A stretch of 64,000 nt of DNA from Rhizophagus clarus (lineage: Eukaryota > Glomeromycota > Glomeromycetes > Glomerales > Glomeraceae): contig BLAL01000266.1 of the NCBI GenBank assembly GCA_015698045.1, forward strand, positions 310,001-374,000, given 5' to 3'. Positions 1-11,703 of the stretch are shown here, one piece after another (the first letter of the stretch is position 1; each line of letters starts with the position of its first letter). The notes under the pieces are model-generated. The model had not been told where the DNA came from and ran no database searches. It saw nothing but the letters and a program-made list of their open reading frames with translations. Made by a program: the position numbers and the translations under genes.

Positions 1-104
1 AATAAAAAAAAAAAATTCTACGTCCCCAGATTAATTATAAAAAAAATGGGAATATGGTAGGGTGTGATGCAGTGTTAAATAACCCTATCCAAATACAAAC
101 AGTA

Positions 105-185
105 TGCCAACCCTAATCCTAATACCCTAACTCAAATCCCTAACCCTAACCCTAATCCGAACCCTAATTCCAACCTAATCCTAAA
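105..185. repeat. Degenerate telomere-type CCCTAA repeat
   Basis: About twelve imperfect copies of CCCTAA, with variants such as CCTAAT and CCGAAC, run head to tail. Only a short core is perfect. The C-rich strand reads 5'->3' on the plus strand, which is the orientation expected at a left chromosome end. The array is too short and degraded to be a functional telomere. It could be a subtelomeric relic or an interstitial telomeric repeat. Confidence 0.6.
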
Positions 186-1341
186 GAGAAAATCACACCA
201 TCCAATGAGAAACTGGGGGGGTAAATTAGTAAATCGGTAAACAGTCATCCATTCATCTTAACTTCTTTGGTACCTTAAAAGTCGTCAAGAGTTCGTCGTC
301 TTCATATGATAAATAAATAAATGTTGCAATTAATATAATAATAAAATTTTATATGTTTATTTTTGATGTTGACTTAGTTTGACCTCCTTTGACCCCTCTC
401 CCCTCAATTTCTAACAAACATCTGGACATTAAACAAATAATTAAATCGGATAAGCCTATATAAACCCAATTTGCTGAGTTAAAAATAATATTCAAAACCA
501 CTTTTATCGTATAAGCAAAATTACAGTTACAGGACAGCCTACTTAACTACCACTAGTAGTTATCATTATATGTTAATATAAAAGAAAATTGATTTTTTGT
601 TGCACCGTAATGAGGCGTCATGCATGCAGTAATTATTGCATAAATACATTAATGAGGGCATTTATTGAAGAAAAATTATCTTTCGAGAAACTTGATATAA
701 TTATATTTAGTAATGGATCATAGTAATGGTGAAGGTAAAAAGCATAAAGCATAATTATTTAATAAAAGTTAGAATTATTCAAGAATTCTAAAATGAATTT
801 GCCAATATAATAAAATTAGTTCCAAGTAGCATCGAGGAATCTAAAGGTAAAATATACTAAACCTTATTATTAAACATAATTATTGTAAATAAATTAAATA
901 TTATAACAATTTATAAAATATTCACATGCAATTTAAATAATATAGCTCGTAAGTAAATGGATTATCTACTGTATAATTCTTATAATTTAAATAATAATGG
1001 GTTTATTGTAGTTTTAGATGACTTTAATGATTAATAATACTATAGTTCGTAAATTATCAGCTATTTATTTTTTACCTTATTTTATATACTATTCAGTTAA
1101 CTAAATTCTTTGTTTAAATAATTATTTATAATTAATTATATCATAGATGGTAAGTTACAATATTTACTATATTTATTGTATAATATTCATATGTAATACA
1201 AACTAATTATACTCTTTACTTAAATACATAATTAGATTGTAAGTGTTTTTAATTTATATTATATACTTTTGTATAATATTTGCTTTTAATTAATTAATAA
1301 ATATATACAACAGGGTGTAAGTTATATGTTATCTATATACT
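186..1341. other. AT-rich stretch without a recognisable gene
   Basis: No coding-like frame was seen. The region just before the kinase remnant could once have held its N-lobe, but nothing recognisable is left. Confidence 0.4.
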
Positions 1342-1930
1342 GGCCTTAACGGTCTACATAAGCAAAATCTTGTTCACTGTGATTTTCATGATGGCAATAT
1401 TTTAAATCATGAGGATAAAAAGAATATAAAAGATAAGGATAAATTTTATATTAGTGATTTAGGATTATGTCAATCCGTAAAGGTTTTAAAAAAATATGAT
1501 ATTTATGTTGTTATTCCATTTATGGCACCTGAAGTTTTAAGAGGCAAACCATATAGTGTCATCTATGATTATGTGGGAATTTACATCCGGAGTTCCACCA
1601 TTTAGTGATAGAGCACATAATCTTCAATTCAGCTTAAGTATTTGTAAAGGTGAACGACTTGGAATTGTTGAAAATACTCCACAATGTTATGGATTTGATG
1701 AAAAAATGCTGGAATGAAGATCCATTAAAAAGACCATCTGCATCAGAAGTAAATGATATTAAAAAGCAACAATATGGAATTTATAAATGCACTAATTGGA
1801 AATAATAATATTGTTACTGAATTTCATCCACAAGCATGTTATAAAAGTCGCTTACTTGATTTTACTAGTAGAAATTCTAGAAAGTGAATGTTTAAATTGT
1901 ATAATTGGTAATACAAAGCCATCGGGTATG
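1342..1930 (+). pseudogene. Broken protein kinase gene (C-lobe remnant)
   Basis: The stretch encodes the second half of a kinase domain of the type expanded in Rhizophagus. In order it shows a catalytic loop VHCDFHDGNIL (HCD in place of HRD), ISDLGLC at the DFG position, PFMAPEVLRGKPY at the activation-segment end, MWEFTSGVPPFSD, CKGER, and CWNEDPLKRPSASEV. These pieces lie in three different frames, so at least two frameshifts separate them: one near 1560 and one near 1695. A tail, EFHPQACYKSRLLDFT, matches the C-terminal extension seen after such kinases. The N-lobe is missing. It is a decayed copy and not expected to make a kinase. Confidence 0.75.
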
Positions 1931-2718
1931 TAATATATACAGAAAAAAAGTAATTTTGCAAATAATTTTATATATAATTAATTAATTTATTTATTTTTTA
2001 TTTAGATATTGGAACTGATAAAATTTGAAATCCATAGTATTTTTTTAAGTGATATATTTTTTGTTTATTTCATCAGAATTATTAAAAAATATTTTACAAG
2101 TTTCTTAATTTGTAATTTAAATAATTCCTTACTCAAGTATTAATAAATATGTATTTTCTTTATTTGGAATTATTTAAACATTAAGCTTAAAGTAGTAAGA
2201 TATTTTACGAGTTTCTTAATTTGTAATTTAAATAATTCTTTTACATTGTAACTTATCCAATTATTAAATTAAATTATCAAATTTATTTTTATTTACATCA
2301 TCATTAAGAATCACAATATATATATGTATCTGAATTAAAAAAGACCACTTGATTAACTAAAGTAATGCAAAAAAACGAATTTAAAATATTAAATAAATAA
2401 TATAAACCAAGATCCAATATTGTGCAATGCTAATAAGTAAAATAAAACATTAATATGAAATTATACAAAAGTTAAATTACATAGTATAGCAATCTAGCTT
2501 TTCTAATTTTAAAGAATTTATTCAAATAAATTATAGCTACTATATTAAAAAAAAATAACAAATTAAAAATATCAAAAATATCAAATATAATGAAAAATGA
2601 TCGCAACTGGAGGCAATTTGTCATGTAATCCACTGCACTATATGCAAAAATAAAATAAAATAAATAAATTATCTTATTAGTAAATTATTAAGAAAATTTC
2701 AAACTGTATATGGGATGC
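1931..2718. other. AT-rich intergenic stretch
   Basis: No gene is visible. A short direct repeat, built on TTTACRAGTTTCTTAATTTG, occurs near 2093 and 2203. Confidence 0.4.
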
Positions 2719-3327
2719 CCTATAAAAAGTAAATGTCTGGAAAATATCTACAAAAATGTCCAGAATTCTCCAGAAAATTCAGGCATGTCTGGAAAATGCC
2801 CATTTTTTTGGTAAAATCTGATATTCAAAATTTTGGCATATCAGAAATTTGTCCAGAATTTGTCTAGTATAAATTTTTGACAAATTCTGGACAGCTAAAC
2901 CTGGACAAATTTCGGACATAATAAAAACTCGGATAATTTGAACTGGACAAATTCAGAGCATGAAAAATTTCAGGACAAATTCTGGATATTATTTCCAAAG
3001 AAGGTTAAATTAATTTTGTAAAAAAATGCAAAAAAGCGCGAAACTGGCATTCATAACCTTCTTTGTCATACTAATTAAATTTGCCGAGCAGCCAAAAATA
3101 CTATATCTATGATATAAAAATATGATATGATGCGATCACTATCTGCCATCACAAATTTTGCAAAAAATGTATTTCTGGACAAATTTGGGACAAATTCTGA
3201 ATGTCCTGAAATGAGGTGTTTCCAGAACAATTTCTGGATACACTGTGTCCAGAATTTCAAAACAATTTTTTGGACAATTTTTCTGGACATGTTTCTGGAC
3301 ATTTTCTGGACACTTATTTTTTATAGG
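2719..3327. mobile_element. 609-bp foldback/MITE-like element with terminal inverted repeats
   Basis: The left end reads CCTATAAAAAGTAAATGTCT and the inverted right end reads CCTATAAAAAATAAGTGTCC, so the ends are inverted repeats with few mismatches. The flanks are gatgc on the left and gatgt on the right, a possible 5-bp target-site duplication with one mismatch. The interior is filled on both arms with variants of TGTCCAGAA and its complement TTCTGGACA, so much of the element can fold back on itself. No transposase frame is present, so the element is non-autonomous. The two short overlapping frames inside the right arm are by-products of the repeated motif. Confidence 0.75.
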
Positions 3328-3552
3328 GATGTTTAAACACGTTCATGTGATATTAATGACATATAGGTTATTGTTATAATACATGTACTGATGTACATAA
3401 TTCATAAGAATAAATAAGGTTATATTTTGTTCTGAAATCATACAATTGTTATAATTTTATTGTTTAGAGTGTGAGTGTTACATTTTATGACTGTGTTATA
3501 TTATATCACTTTATTGCTTCGTTTAAATACTTCACTTAACACTTTTAATAAA

Positions 3553-5916
3553 ATGACTGATGATAATGTTTTGACAATTATCAAAATATAACTGATAGTA
3601 ACAAACACAACAATATTCTTGATGATAAACGCGAAAATATTTTTGATGATAACAAGTACAAAAATAATCCTGTTGGCACTTTAATTTCTTCACATAATGT
3701 AATACAATTTCTTATTCTTTGCATCAACATTTTAATCATCTAATCAAATGATACTAATATTCATGTTTTGTTTATGTCTTTTATAGAATTATAAATCAAA
3801 TTCAGTAATGTTTGATAGCAACTCACATGATCATGATAAGTCAGATGAAATATTAGATTCTTTGAAATTGCCTCCCAGATTAAACTTTACTAGTTGGAAT
3901 GAATTTAACAGCTGGTTAGATAAGTTTGTACTGAAAGAAGGATTTTGCAATAAAGCTAGGACAAGCGAAAGAGAGGAAGGTGTAGTGTGAAGAGTAGCTT
4001 GTCAATGCATAAAATCAGATTCATCTATTTCACAGGGAACGTCCGATCAATTAAAAATGCTCTTCAAGAACATTATATCTCTGAAAATTAAATGTCAGTT
4101 ATCTGAAAGCTAGTGTTATTATTAGAATCAATACTTTAAAACGAACATAACCATCAATTTACTGCAATAATTGGAGAAATAACACCATAATTTCGTAAGT
4201 AAATACCAAAGATATTAAAGGATATTGAAAAAATATGTGATTTAAGGACAAATGGACCCAATATCTATATATCCTCTTTCAAATCAGTAAGTATATATAT
4301 ATAAGAAGAACTTGTATAATCAGTGTATCAATTTTGTCAGAAAATAATCCAGGAATGTAGATGCTTCAGCAATCAATGAATAAAAATTCGGTTGGATCCT
4401 ATAATATTACTTCTATAGATGTCACCAGTTCAAAGAGAATTGTATAGTAAATACAATAATGTTATTGTTATTGATACTATAATTGATAATAACTACAAGA
4501 TTCGAATTATTGCATGTGCTAATATTGAAGATGAAACAGTTGATACATACCAATGGATTCTTAGCATTATTCATAATGCAACGGGTATTTGACCCAAAGT
4601 GGTGTCCTGTCCCATCTATAATGCGATCAATCAATATATGCCTGTGAAGAACTTTTTGAACACTGATGGATTCAGCTAATAAATAAGTATCCAATATCTA
4701 TCAGAGACGCTTTATATTAATAAATAAGCTTGGGCTACACATTGGATCCATATCAGTTTACTGCTAGAGCCCAGAGCACGCAAAAAATAGAATCAATAAT
4801 AAGCAAATACATGATAAAGTTAATAGAGCAACTTCTTCGTTTGATTTGTTGCTTAGTATTAAGGATTTCGTTAAGAACGAAGAACATCTTGAAAAACTTG
4901 AAATTGAACGAAATGTATTACCTACAATTGGAAATAGATTATTAAAGATATTTTAACACCTATAATGCTTGGAAAGCAACGATCACAGACAAATCAATCG
5001 ATATGTTATGATGTCAATCGAATTATAGAATGGCAGCAATTGATAGAGGTAAGGGGTTAGTAAACCATTCAGACTTGTTATGCAATTTTGTAATTTTAAA
5101 AGTATATTTTCTCCTTTAGACATAAACTGATAATGAAGCAATAAATATTGGAATTAGGAAACAAGTACAAGACACACAACAAATTCTTTTCTAGTCATTA
5201 GTTAAAAGCATACCATTAGAAGCAACCATTGAAGTATGGCATGTTTGAGCAACCGGTACTAAAGGAACAGGTCATTATGTAATTCTGCTTGACGAAGGAG
5301 CACATTTATGCACATCAATAAAGGATTACTATGCAGACACTTTTTTCATGTTAGTACTTCTCTCGAAAGGCAGTCATTTCATATAAGCATGATCTAAACT
5401 AATGGTATCTGTATAGCAACCTTCAAGCCAATGACCTTTTGCAGCATTATACTTCAATTCCAGTACGTGGCACAACGCAAGCAGAAGATTCTATTATAGA
5501 AATGGAAGAAAGTACTATTAACTTACAACACTTTTTTACAATTCTAGTTGGTTCACACAAATTAGCTGTAAAGTCAAGTAAAGCTATTTATGCAAAGTTA
5601 TTTGGATTATCAAGAAAGGCAATTGACTGTGCATTTAAGGCGTATATACAACAAAAGTTAGAAATCTTTTATTTATGACGCACAGGATAAGAATGTTCAA
5701 GAAGTAGAGGGTACAAGTAATTTCAATAACTCTGCTATTGCAAAACATGAAGGAAAACCACGAAAAGGCTTAAATCAAGCGTAGAAGCAGTTCATTTCAA
5801 GGAAAAAGATTTTAAAAGATAGTGCAAGAGTTATTGTAATAGATGACAAGAATGGAAATGGAAATTGCAGACAGTATGGACACTATGCAAAGACATGTAG
5901 TAAAAAAGGTCTTTAA
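3553..5916 (+). pseudogene. Dead FAR1/MULE-type transposon gene
   Basis: Pieces of one long protein appear in order but in different frames with stops. A D/N-rich start is followed by a FAR1-like DNA-binding block (FTSWNEFNSWLDKFVLKEGF, 3880-3950). Next comes a stretch with LEHNHQF-type spacing near 4140, then MULE transposase-like sequence (YNNVIVIDTIIDNNYKIRII, about 4445-4510, followed by ANIEDETVDTYQWIL). A later block runs from 5439 to 5678, and a CCHC zinc knuckle (CRQYGHYAKTC, 5868-5900) sits just before the final stop. This order, FAR1 to transposase to zinc knuckle, is that of MULE-derived FAR1-like proteins. Multiple frameshifts make it inactive. I could not identify terminal inverted repeats. 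Confidence 0.65.
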
Positions 5917-6374
5917 CGAAGTGTTGTAAATTGTAGTATATATGTACATTTTTCATATAGTGTTACATTTTGTATGTATTAATTTTTTTTTTTGCGAAAT
6001 AAAGTTATATCACATGTTGTTTAAGTCACGTGATACGTTCAGATATCCGTCATCCCAATTTATTTTAACTGAATAATTTAAAATAAATTATCTAATTGTT
6101 GTTTATCAAGTATTTTAAATTTCATTAATTAATTTAAAAAACGAATTATTAATCAGATAAATTTAATTAGTCATTATGTTAATTAATTTGACTAACGATA
6201 AACAATTTAAATTAATTTATTTTAGTTAATTTTTTTAAGTAATTCGACTAATAAATTTATCATATCCGTTCTGAGCCTGTTTTTATAGTCGGTATTCCGT
6301 CGGTACGATTCATTCCGGTCCATAAAACCGAAGCCGAACCGATAGTCATTTCTATCTCTAATTAAAATAAATAA

Positions 6375-6412
<38 letters not shown>

Positions 6413-8099
6413 GCGTAAAAATATTTGTATTAATAAATTTTATAAAATAAAAATATGTAAATAATGACTTTTAATTAATGAATTATATGTACATACATAA
6501 AAATTTACGTTTAATCATTAATAATTTGCGAAACATTTGATATCTGCAAGGGTATTGAATAAAAGCAAATGATAATTAAAACGAAAAATTCTTAATTATA
6601 TTTAATTTCGACATGAAACAATGCACGTCTATAAAGCAAGTAAACCATACGACGGAAATATTTTTCTGTTATAGTCAGAGACTTAGAGTATAACAAACAC
6701 GCCACATGATTCGCCATCCAGTGATTTTTAATTGCCACGGCTGCCACGTGGTTGTATTTGACAAATTTTGTAAAACTCAGAATTAGTAAAGTGCCCTAGT
6801 GTTATCCACATTTCTGACATCATAAAGCACCTTCAGGCTCTTATCTTCTATTCTCGCGATGTCACTCTTTTTACTTCATTCGATGTCGGATGATAAGGCT
6901 GTCATTTGTATATGAAAGAATGATGGATACGTATATTTTGGTTATCAATTGTATGAAAAAAAAAGGACGAAAAATTATTTTCTGAATTTTAATGCGAAAA
7001 TGTATGAGTCATAATCAAAAATTTTTTACGCACATTAATCATAAAATTTGACTATGCTCCTTGCCGATCGAATTCCCTTCTTTTTATTATTTCTAAATTT
7101 CTTTGAACGAAAAGTTCTCATTTTGAAAAATGGTTAAAATGTAAAATTATGCTGTACACAGGAAAAAAATTAATTTTTTTATAATAAAGCTGTCAAATGA
7201 TATCATTACCATTATTATTTTCATTATTTGTTTTCTTAATATATATATGGTATAAATTGTGGGGTAAGAATATTATTATTAGGAGTATGCGGTACAACAA
7301 TTAATATACTGTTGGTGATGGTAATGGCGTTGGAATTTGAAGAAGATTCGGAGAGTACGAGATGAAAAATTAGGCGAATTTCAAGATTAGGTGAAAACAA
7401 AACTCAGGAGCCAAATTTTATTGTTCGAACAATGAAAGTTATATGGAAATGATTTACTATGTTATTATTTACTTTACGTCAAAAATTCGGCGCCGTCATC
7501 TTTTTAAGTAACATTTGGAACAGACATAATCACATGTCCACCATACCTGCCTTATATGAACTTAAGTTACTATACTTGCACAAACCTTAAATAAAAGCGG
7601 GCCGATTTTAAGGATTTACTATTAATAAGTTTACGATCGTCATATCAATAATAGTTAAATAATTCGATCAGGCGATATAAAATACGATTTTTTTTTAGAT
7701 ATTGATTTAAATATTATGATTTCTATATATAGTATAACCATATCAAGATATGTAAAACAACAAAATAGTTTGCTTCCTCAATAATAAATAGAAACAATTA
7801 TTTTGCTATTTGGATATTTTAAGCATAAATATTATTTGTTCATTTTAAAGTTAAACTTAAACTATGACGTACTACGTTTCTAAAATCGTGCATCACATAA
7901 TAATAACAAAAGAGGAAATAAACTTCCAATAATATTAATTGACATTAATGGTTATTTTCAATCAAGAACATCTGATTCTCCATTTAATGAGATAAAACAA
8001 TCAATTATTCATAATAGCATATCGGAGATAAAAAACCATTGACCAAAAACAGATGACAAAAAAAAAAAAAAATAAACAAAATAAAAATAAAAAATAAAA
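5917..8099. other. Intergenic region with a long poly(A) run
   Basis: No gene is visible. At about 6377-6407 there is an uninterrupted run of roughly 30 A residues preceded by AAATAAATA. Upstream of it (6265-6360) lies an unusually CG-containing stretch of about 90 bp. Together these could be the 3' end of a retroposed sequence, but no body was recognised. The final bases lead into the promoter of the next gene. Confidence 0.4.
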
Positions 8100-8109
8100 T
8101 ATAAAAAGG
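8100..8109 (+). promoter_or_regulatory. TATA box of the FAD oxidase gene
   Basis: TATAAAAAGG lies 45 bases before the chosen ATG at 8154, in an otherwise A-rich leader. The position and the match are good for a core promoter element; the transcription start is not known. Confidence 0.4.
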
Positions 8110-8153
8110 GTATTGTTAACTTCATTTTTGTTAGAATTATAACGTTTTTGAAA

Positions 8154-10013
8154 ATGGAAAACCTTTTCATACAAAAGCTTGAAAATTTAGAATCGAATGT
8201 CCTTGATTCCCTTAAAGATCATGAATCTTCCATCCTAAAAGGCGTAAGACGACAAGAGGCACAAAGTGCGATCGTAGATACTTCATCTCATTCTGGTGAA
8301 TATAAAGATGGAGACTTTTGGCATAATTGGGCGGGAAATGTTTCGTTTAAACCTGATAAAATATTTTACCCAAAGAGTGTTGAAGATTTGAAAACTTATG
8401 TAAAGGACGCACAAAAAAATGGAAAGAAAATTCGATGTGCTGCTGAAGGTCATACTTGGAGTTCGCTTTCAGAGACAAATGATTATTTAGTGATTTTAAA
8501 CAAGTTGGATAAAATTGATATTGAAAAGAGAAGTGATGGTTATGTTGTTCATGCAGGAGCTGGTAAGTTGTAAATAAATGCATCTTTAATTAATCTATAC
8601 TAATATTAATTTTATAACCCAGGCGCTCAAATCTCGCAAATCGATCAAGCACTCGAAAAAAATGACCCTCCATTAACGATCACTTCTATGACCGTCCTCG
8701 ATAATGTAAGAATTGGAGGCGTTGTCGCGACCGGTTGCCATGGTGCTAAATTTGAAGCGAGAACAATCGTTGACCAAGTTGTCGGTTTCCAAATCGTGAC
8801 TGGTGATGGTGAATTACGTGAATTCTCTGATGAAATTAACCGTGATGAAATGAATGCTGCTCGTGTCAGTTTAGGTAAGTTAATGTTTCATGACATTTAA
8901 TTTTGCATGCATGCAAAAGTTTAATAGAATTTAATACGGTTTACGTTATCAATCTTAGGTCTATTGGGTATTATATATAGGGTAACCTTACGTGTTGAAC
9001 CAATGTATGATCTTCGAATGACTGACACTTATCCCCTTAAGTCAGAGTTCAATTCAGCCACTCTCAGAGATCTTGTAAAAAATTCGGACGGAATTGAAAT
9101 TTTCTATTGGCCATTTAATACATTAGGAGATGATCATTCATTATCAATGGAAACGGAAAAACTTTGGATTAAACGATGGACAAAGTCTTCTGATCCTGTC
9201 ACTTTAAGTGAACTCCAACAAGTTTTTCAACGCATCGCCCAAAACGCTTCCACTAAAATAGCTAATGACTTTTATCATGAAATTTTAAATTTCCCGAATT
9301 GGACTCCGTTCATTGCCAACTTAGCTGGCAAAGTAAAGTTGGTTGATCATAACGAAGTATGGAAAGCACCTGGTGCAATACATTATCAGGCTGGAATTGA
9401 TAATATTCCTTGTGAAGATTTGGAATTTGCAATTAAAGCCGATAAAGATTTTGAAAATGTCATAACTGAAATTAACTACGTTTTTGATAGAGTATGTGTT
9501 TTAAATTTTTCTAAAACTTGCACAAGATTATATTTTAATCTCCGAATTATCAATAGATTTTCTACTACGCGAAACAAGAGAAATTTCCTATCAATTTAGT
9601 CGTTGAATTACGTATCACCAAAAGTTCAACCGCTCTCTTGTCAGACGCATACGATGACGATCCTGATGCTTATTATTTCTTCCTCGAAATTCTATCTATA
9701 AGAGGTACACCATTATTTAAGGATTTTTCAATCGAACTCGCTAAACGATGGATGGAAAAATATAATGCAAGGTAAGAGAAAATAATATTATATATGAAAT
9801 CTATGCCTATTTTGTGCTTATATTACTTTTGATTATCACACTAGACCACATTGGGCAAAATACTGGGAATATATTCCGAATATTACTGAATATTTACATG
9901 AAAAGTTGGGCGATCGTCTCGGAAAATTTGAGGCCATTCGTGCCAAATACGATCCAAATAATATTTTTTTCGATAACGAGTCACTAAAACGCGTGTTTTA
10001 TGGAACCAAATAA
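8154..10013 (+). CDS. FAD-dependent sugar-lactone oxidase-like protein
   Basis: Five exons, 8154-8562, 8623-8874, 8959-9491, 9557-9771 and 9845-10013, join in frame to 525 aa. All introns are GT-AG and 60-84 bases long. The protein has the aldonolactone oxidase layout. An N-terminal FAD-binding half starts around residue 60 and carries GHTWSS, with His100 where this family usually attaches FAD covalently. It is followed by GGVVATGCHG, the flavin-binding glycine motif. The C-terminal half ends in the family signature HWAKYW and YDPNNIF. D-arabinono-1,4-lactone oxidase, which makes erythroascorbate in fungi, and L-gulonolactone oxidase are the best-known relatives; the substrate cannot be told from sequence. 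No signal peptide or strong membrane helix is obvious. The ATG at 8154 is the first in-frame Met. The gene appears intact. Confidence 0.85.
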
Positions 10014-10740
10014 TATATATTTAATGCTCGGTTACAGACAAGATGAATAATATCATTTATTTGTTGTAATATTTGTAATAAAATAGCATAACTTTTAATT
10101 GTTTAAGCATGAGCTTATTATATTTTATTTTATAAATAAAAAAATAATAATAATTTTTAAAGAATGTCCAGAGTATAGTTTTAAAACTATCCAAAGTTGA
10201 TTTTCTCGTCATTTGTTTGCGGCCGGCGTTATGGCATTAAGTAACTACGCATGTGACAAATAAGGGTTATGACATATTGGTTTTCATTAATCGAAAAATT
10301 TTGTTCCTTGGTAAAAATGGAAAAGTGGGGGGAGGACAAATACTTTTTCTCTAATCACGTGATTCTGCTCGAATACCCAATTCGAACTTCGCTGACTTAG
10401 GCGTAAGAAAATTTACACCTATACAATAAAGCTACTATAGAACTACGAAGGCCTCTACACTAAAAATAACCTCTCTATTTACATGTACTTTATACTGTAT
10501 ATCTATAAATCGTTACTTTATATTCTGTCCAAACTTTTCTAAAATACAGAACCTTCCATATATTCCATCTATCGACGCAGTTTTACTTTTTTTGTTATTT
10601 TATGTTTTATCCAATATCTTATTCTGAAATCCTTTATTAGAAATATCCTTGTTTCTTCATTCTTGTTATGATTTCATGGCTTTTTTCCCATTAAGCAACT
10701 TCCATACATCTGTTTCTTCATATCCTTATGACTTTCCGAC
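10014..10740. other. Intergenic stretch
   Basis: This holds the 3' flank of the oxidase gene, with AATAAA-like signals near 10077 and 10134. A moderately GC-richer block with no open frame lies near 10200-10400. Confidence 0.4.
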
Positions 10741-11665
10741 TTGAAGTTTATAATGAGTTTTTCATTGTTTGTTTGTGAGCCTTATCTTCTCTTCTCATAT
10801 CAGATATATAGTGATTTGTTAATTAGCGTGAATTGTTTGATCTTATACAAGCGTTTAATACATAATCATTTCCTTCGTGCAATTCATTTATTAGCAATCT
10901 ATACGTTGCTGACCAGTCCATATCTCTTGATGCATATTATAACTTCGTTTAACTTTATATATACAGTAAATCATGCAGCAAGTATATATTTAAACGTTTC
11001 CTGTATTCTAATAAACCTTTCTTTTTTGCCTAAATTAAAAATTTTATTAAATTCTTCTCATCTATCAACAACTACGTCATCATTCATCGTATTTACTTGC
11101 GTCTGTCTAATAATTTCACATATAGTAAAAAATATCCATATTAACTGGATTTTAATCATTTTCTTTCTAACTCTGTAAACCAATACGGGCGTCTACCTCT
11201 TGCGTTTCCCGTTATTTCATGCCACGTTTTCAATTTATTATCTTCTGTGATCAATTGCGTTAATATAAATATATATAACTTTATTAGTAAATATGTAAAA
11301 AAGAACATATTACATCCTAGTTTAAAATTTGAAAGTCTCGTCCCATTAATCTCAGCTGCACAAAATCTAGAGAAAAATTGGTTAGTAAGCATCTACCTAA
11401 TAAAATAAAATAGGACTCTTTCAGTCTTTCGGTCCTTTACAAATAAAAATCTAACTAAAAGCTTAAGAATCTCTACTATCTTCTTTACTTAATAGCTGAA
11501 TCTTCTTCTTGGAGTTTTTCCTTATCCTTTTTCGAAGTCTTCTTCTTAAACTATTTTTATTCTTCGTTTGAATTGAGACGATGAGGTGGATCCTTTCTTT
11601 TTCTCGGAATGGTTCTTCACCTCCTTGTTCATTTGCTTCTTAGGCGGCTTGAGTCGAGACATCTA
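10741..11665 (-). pseudogene. Putative LINE-like retrotransposon remnant
   Basis: Read on the minus strand, a short start beginning MSRLKPPKKQMNKEVKNHSE (from about 11663) is followed by Lys/Glu-rich sequence with stops. Further on (11156-11392) comes ILTQLITEDNKLKTWHEI followed by GRRPYWFTELE. From memory, these resemble the N-terminal basic segment and a C-terminal block of non-LTR retrotransposon proteins that are common in Rhizophagus genomes. Downstream, 10741-11150 keeps only scattered open stretches with many stops. No catalytic reverse transcriptase motif is left, so the identification is tentative. The 145-codon frame on the plus strand over the same place is probably antisense noise. 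Confidence 0.35.
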
Positions 11666-11703
11666 TATAATTCTTATTATCAGAATTCAGAATTCAGAAA
11701 TTT

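Noticed and set aside
3075..3336. Overlapping frames on both strands
   Set aside because: Both lie in the right arm of the foldback element and consist of translated TGTCCAGAA-type repeats.
6377..6407. Long poly(A) as a retroposon tail
   Set aside because: No retrotransposed body, RNA polymerase III boxes or target-site duplication could be seen, so it is noted only as a homopolymer.
10741..11178. 145-codon frame on the plus strand
   Set aside because: Hydrophobic, AT-driven composition with no motif. It lies opposite a minus-strand retroelement-like remnant and is most likely antisense noise.
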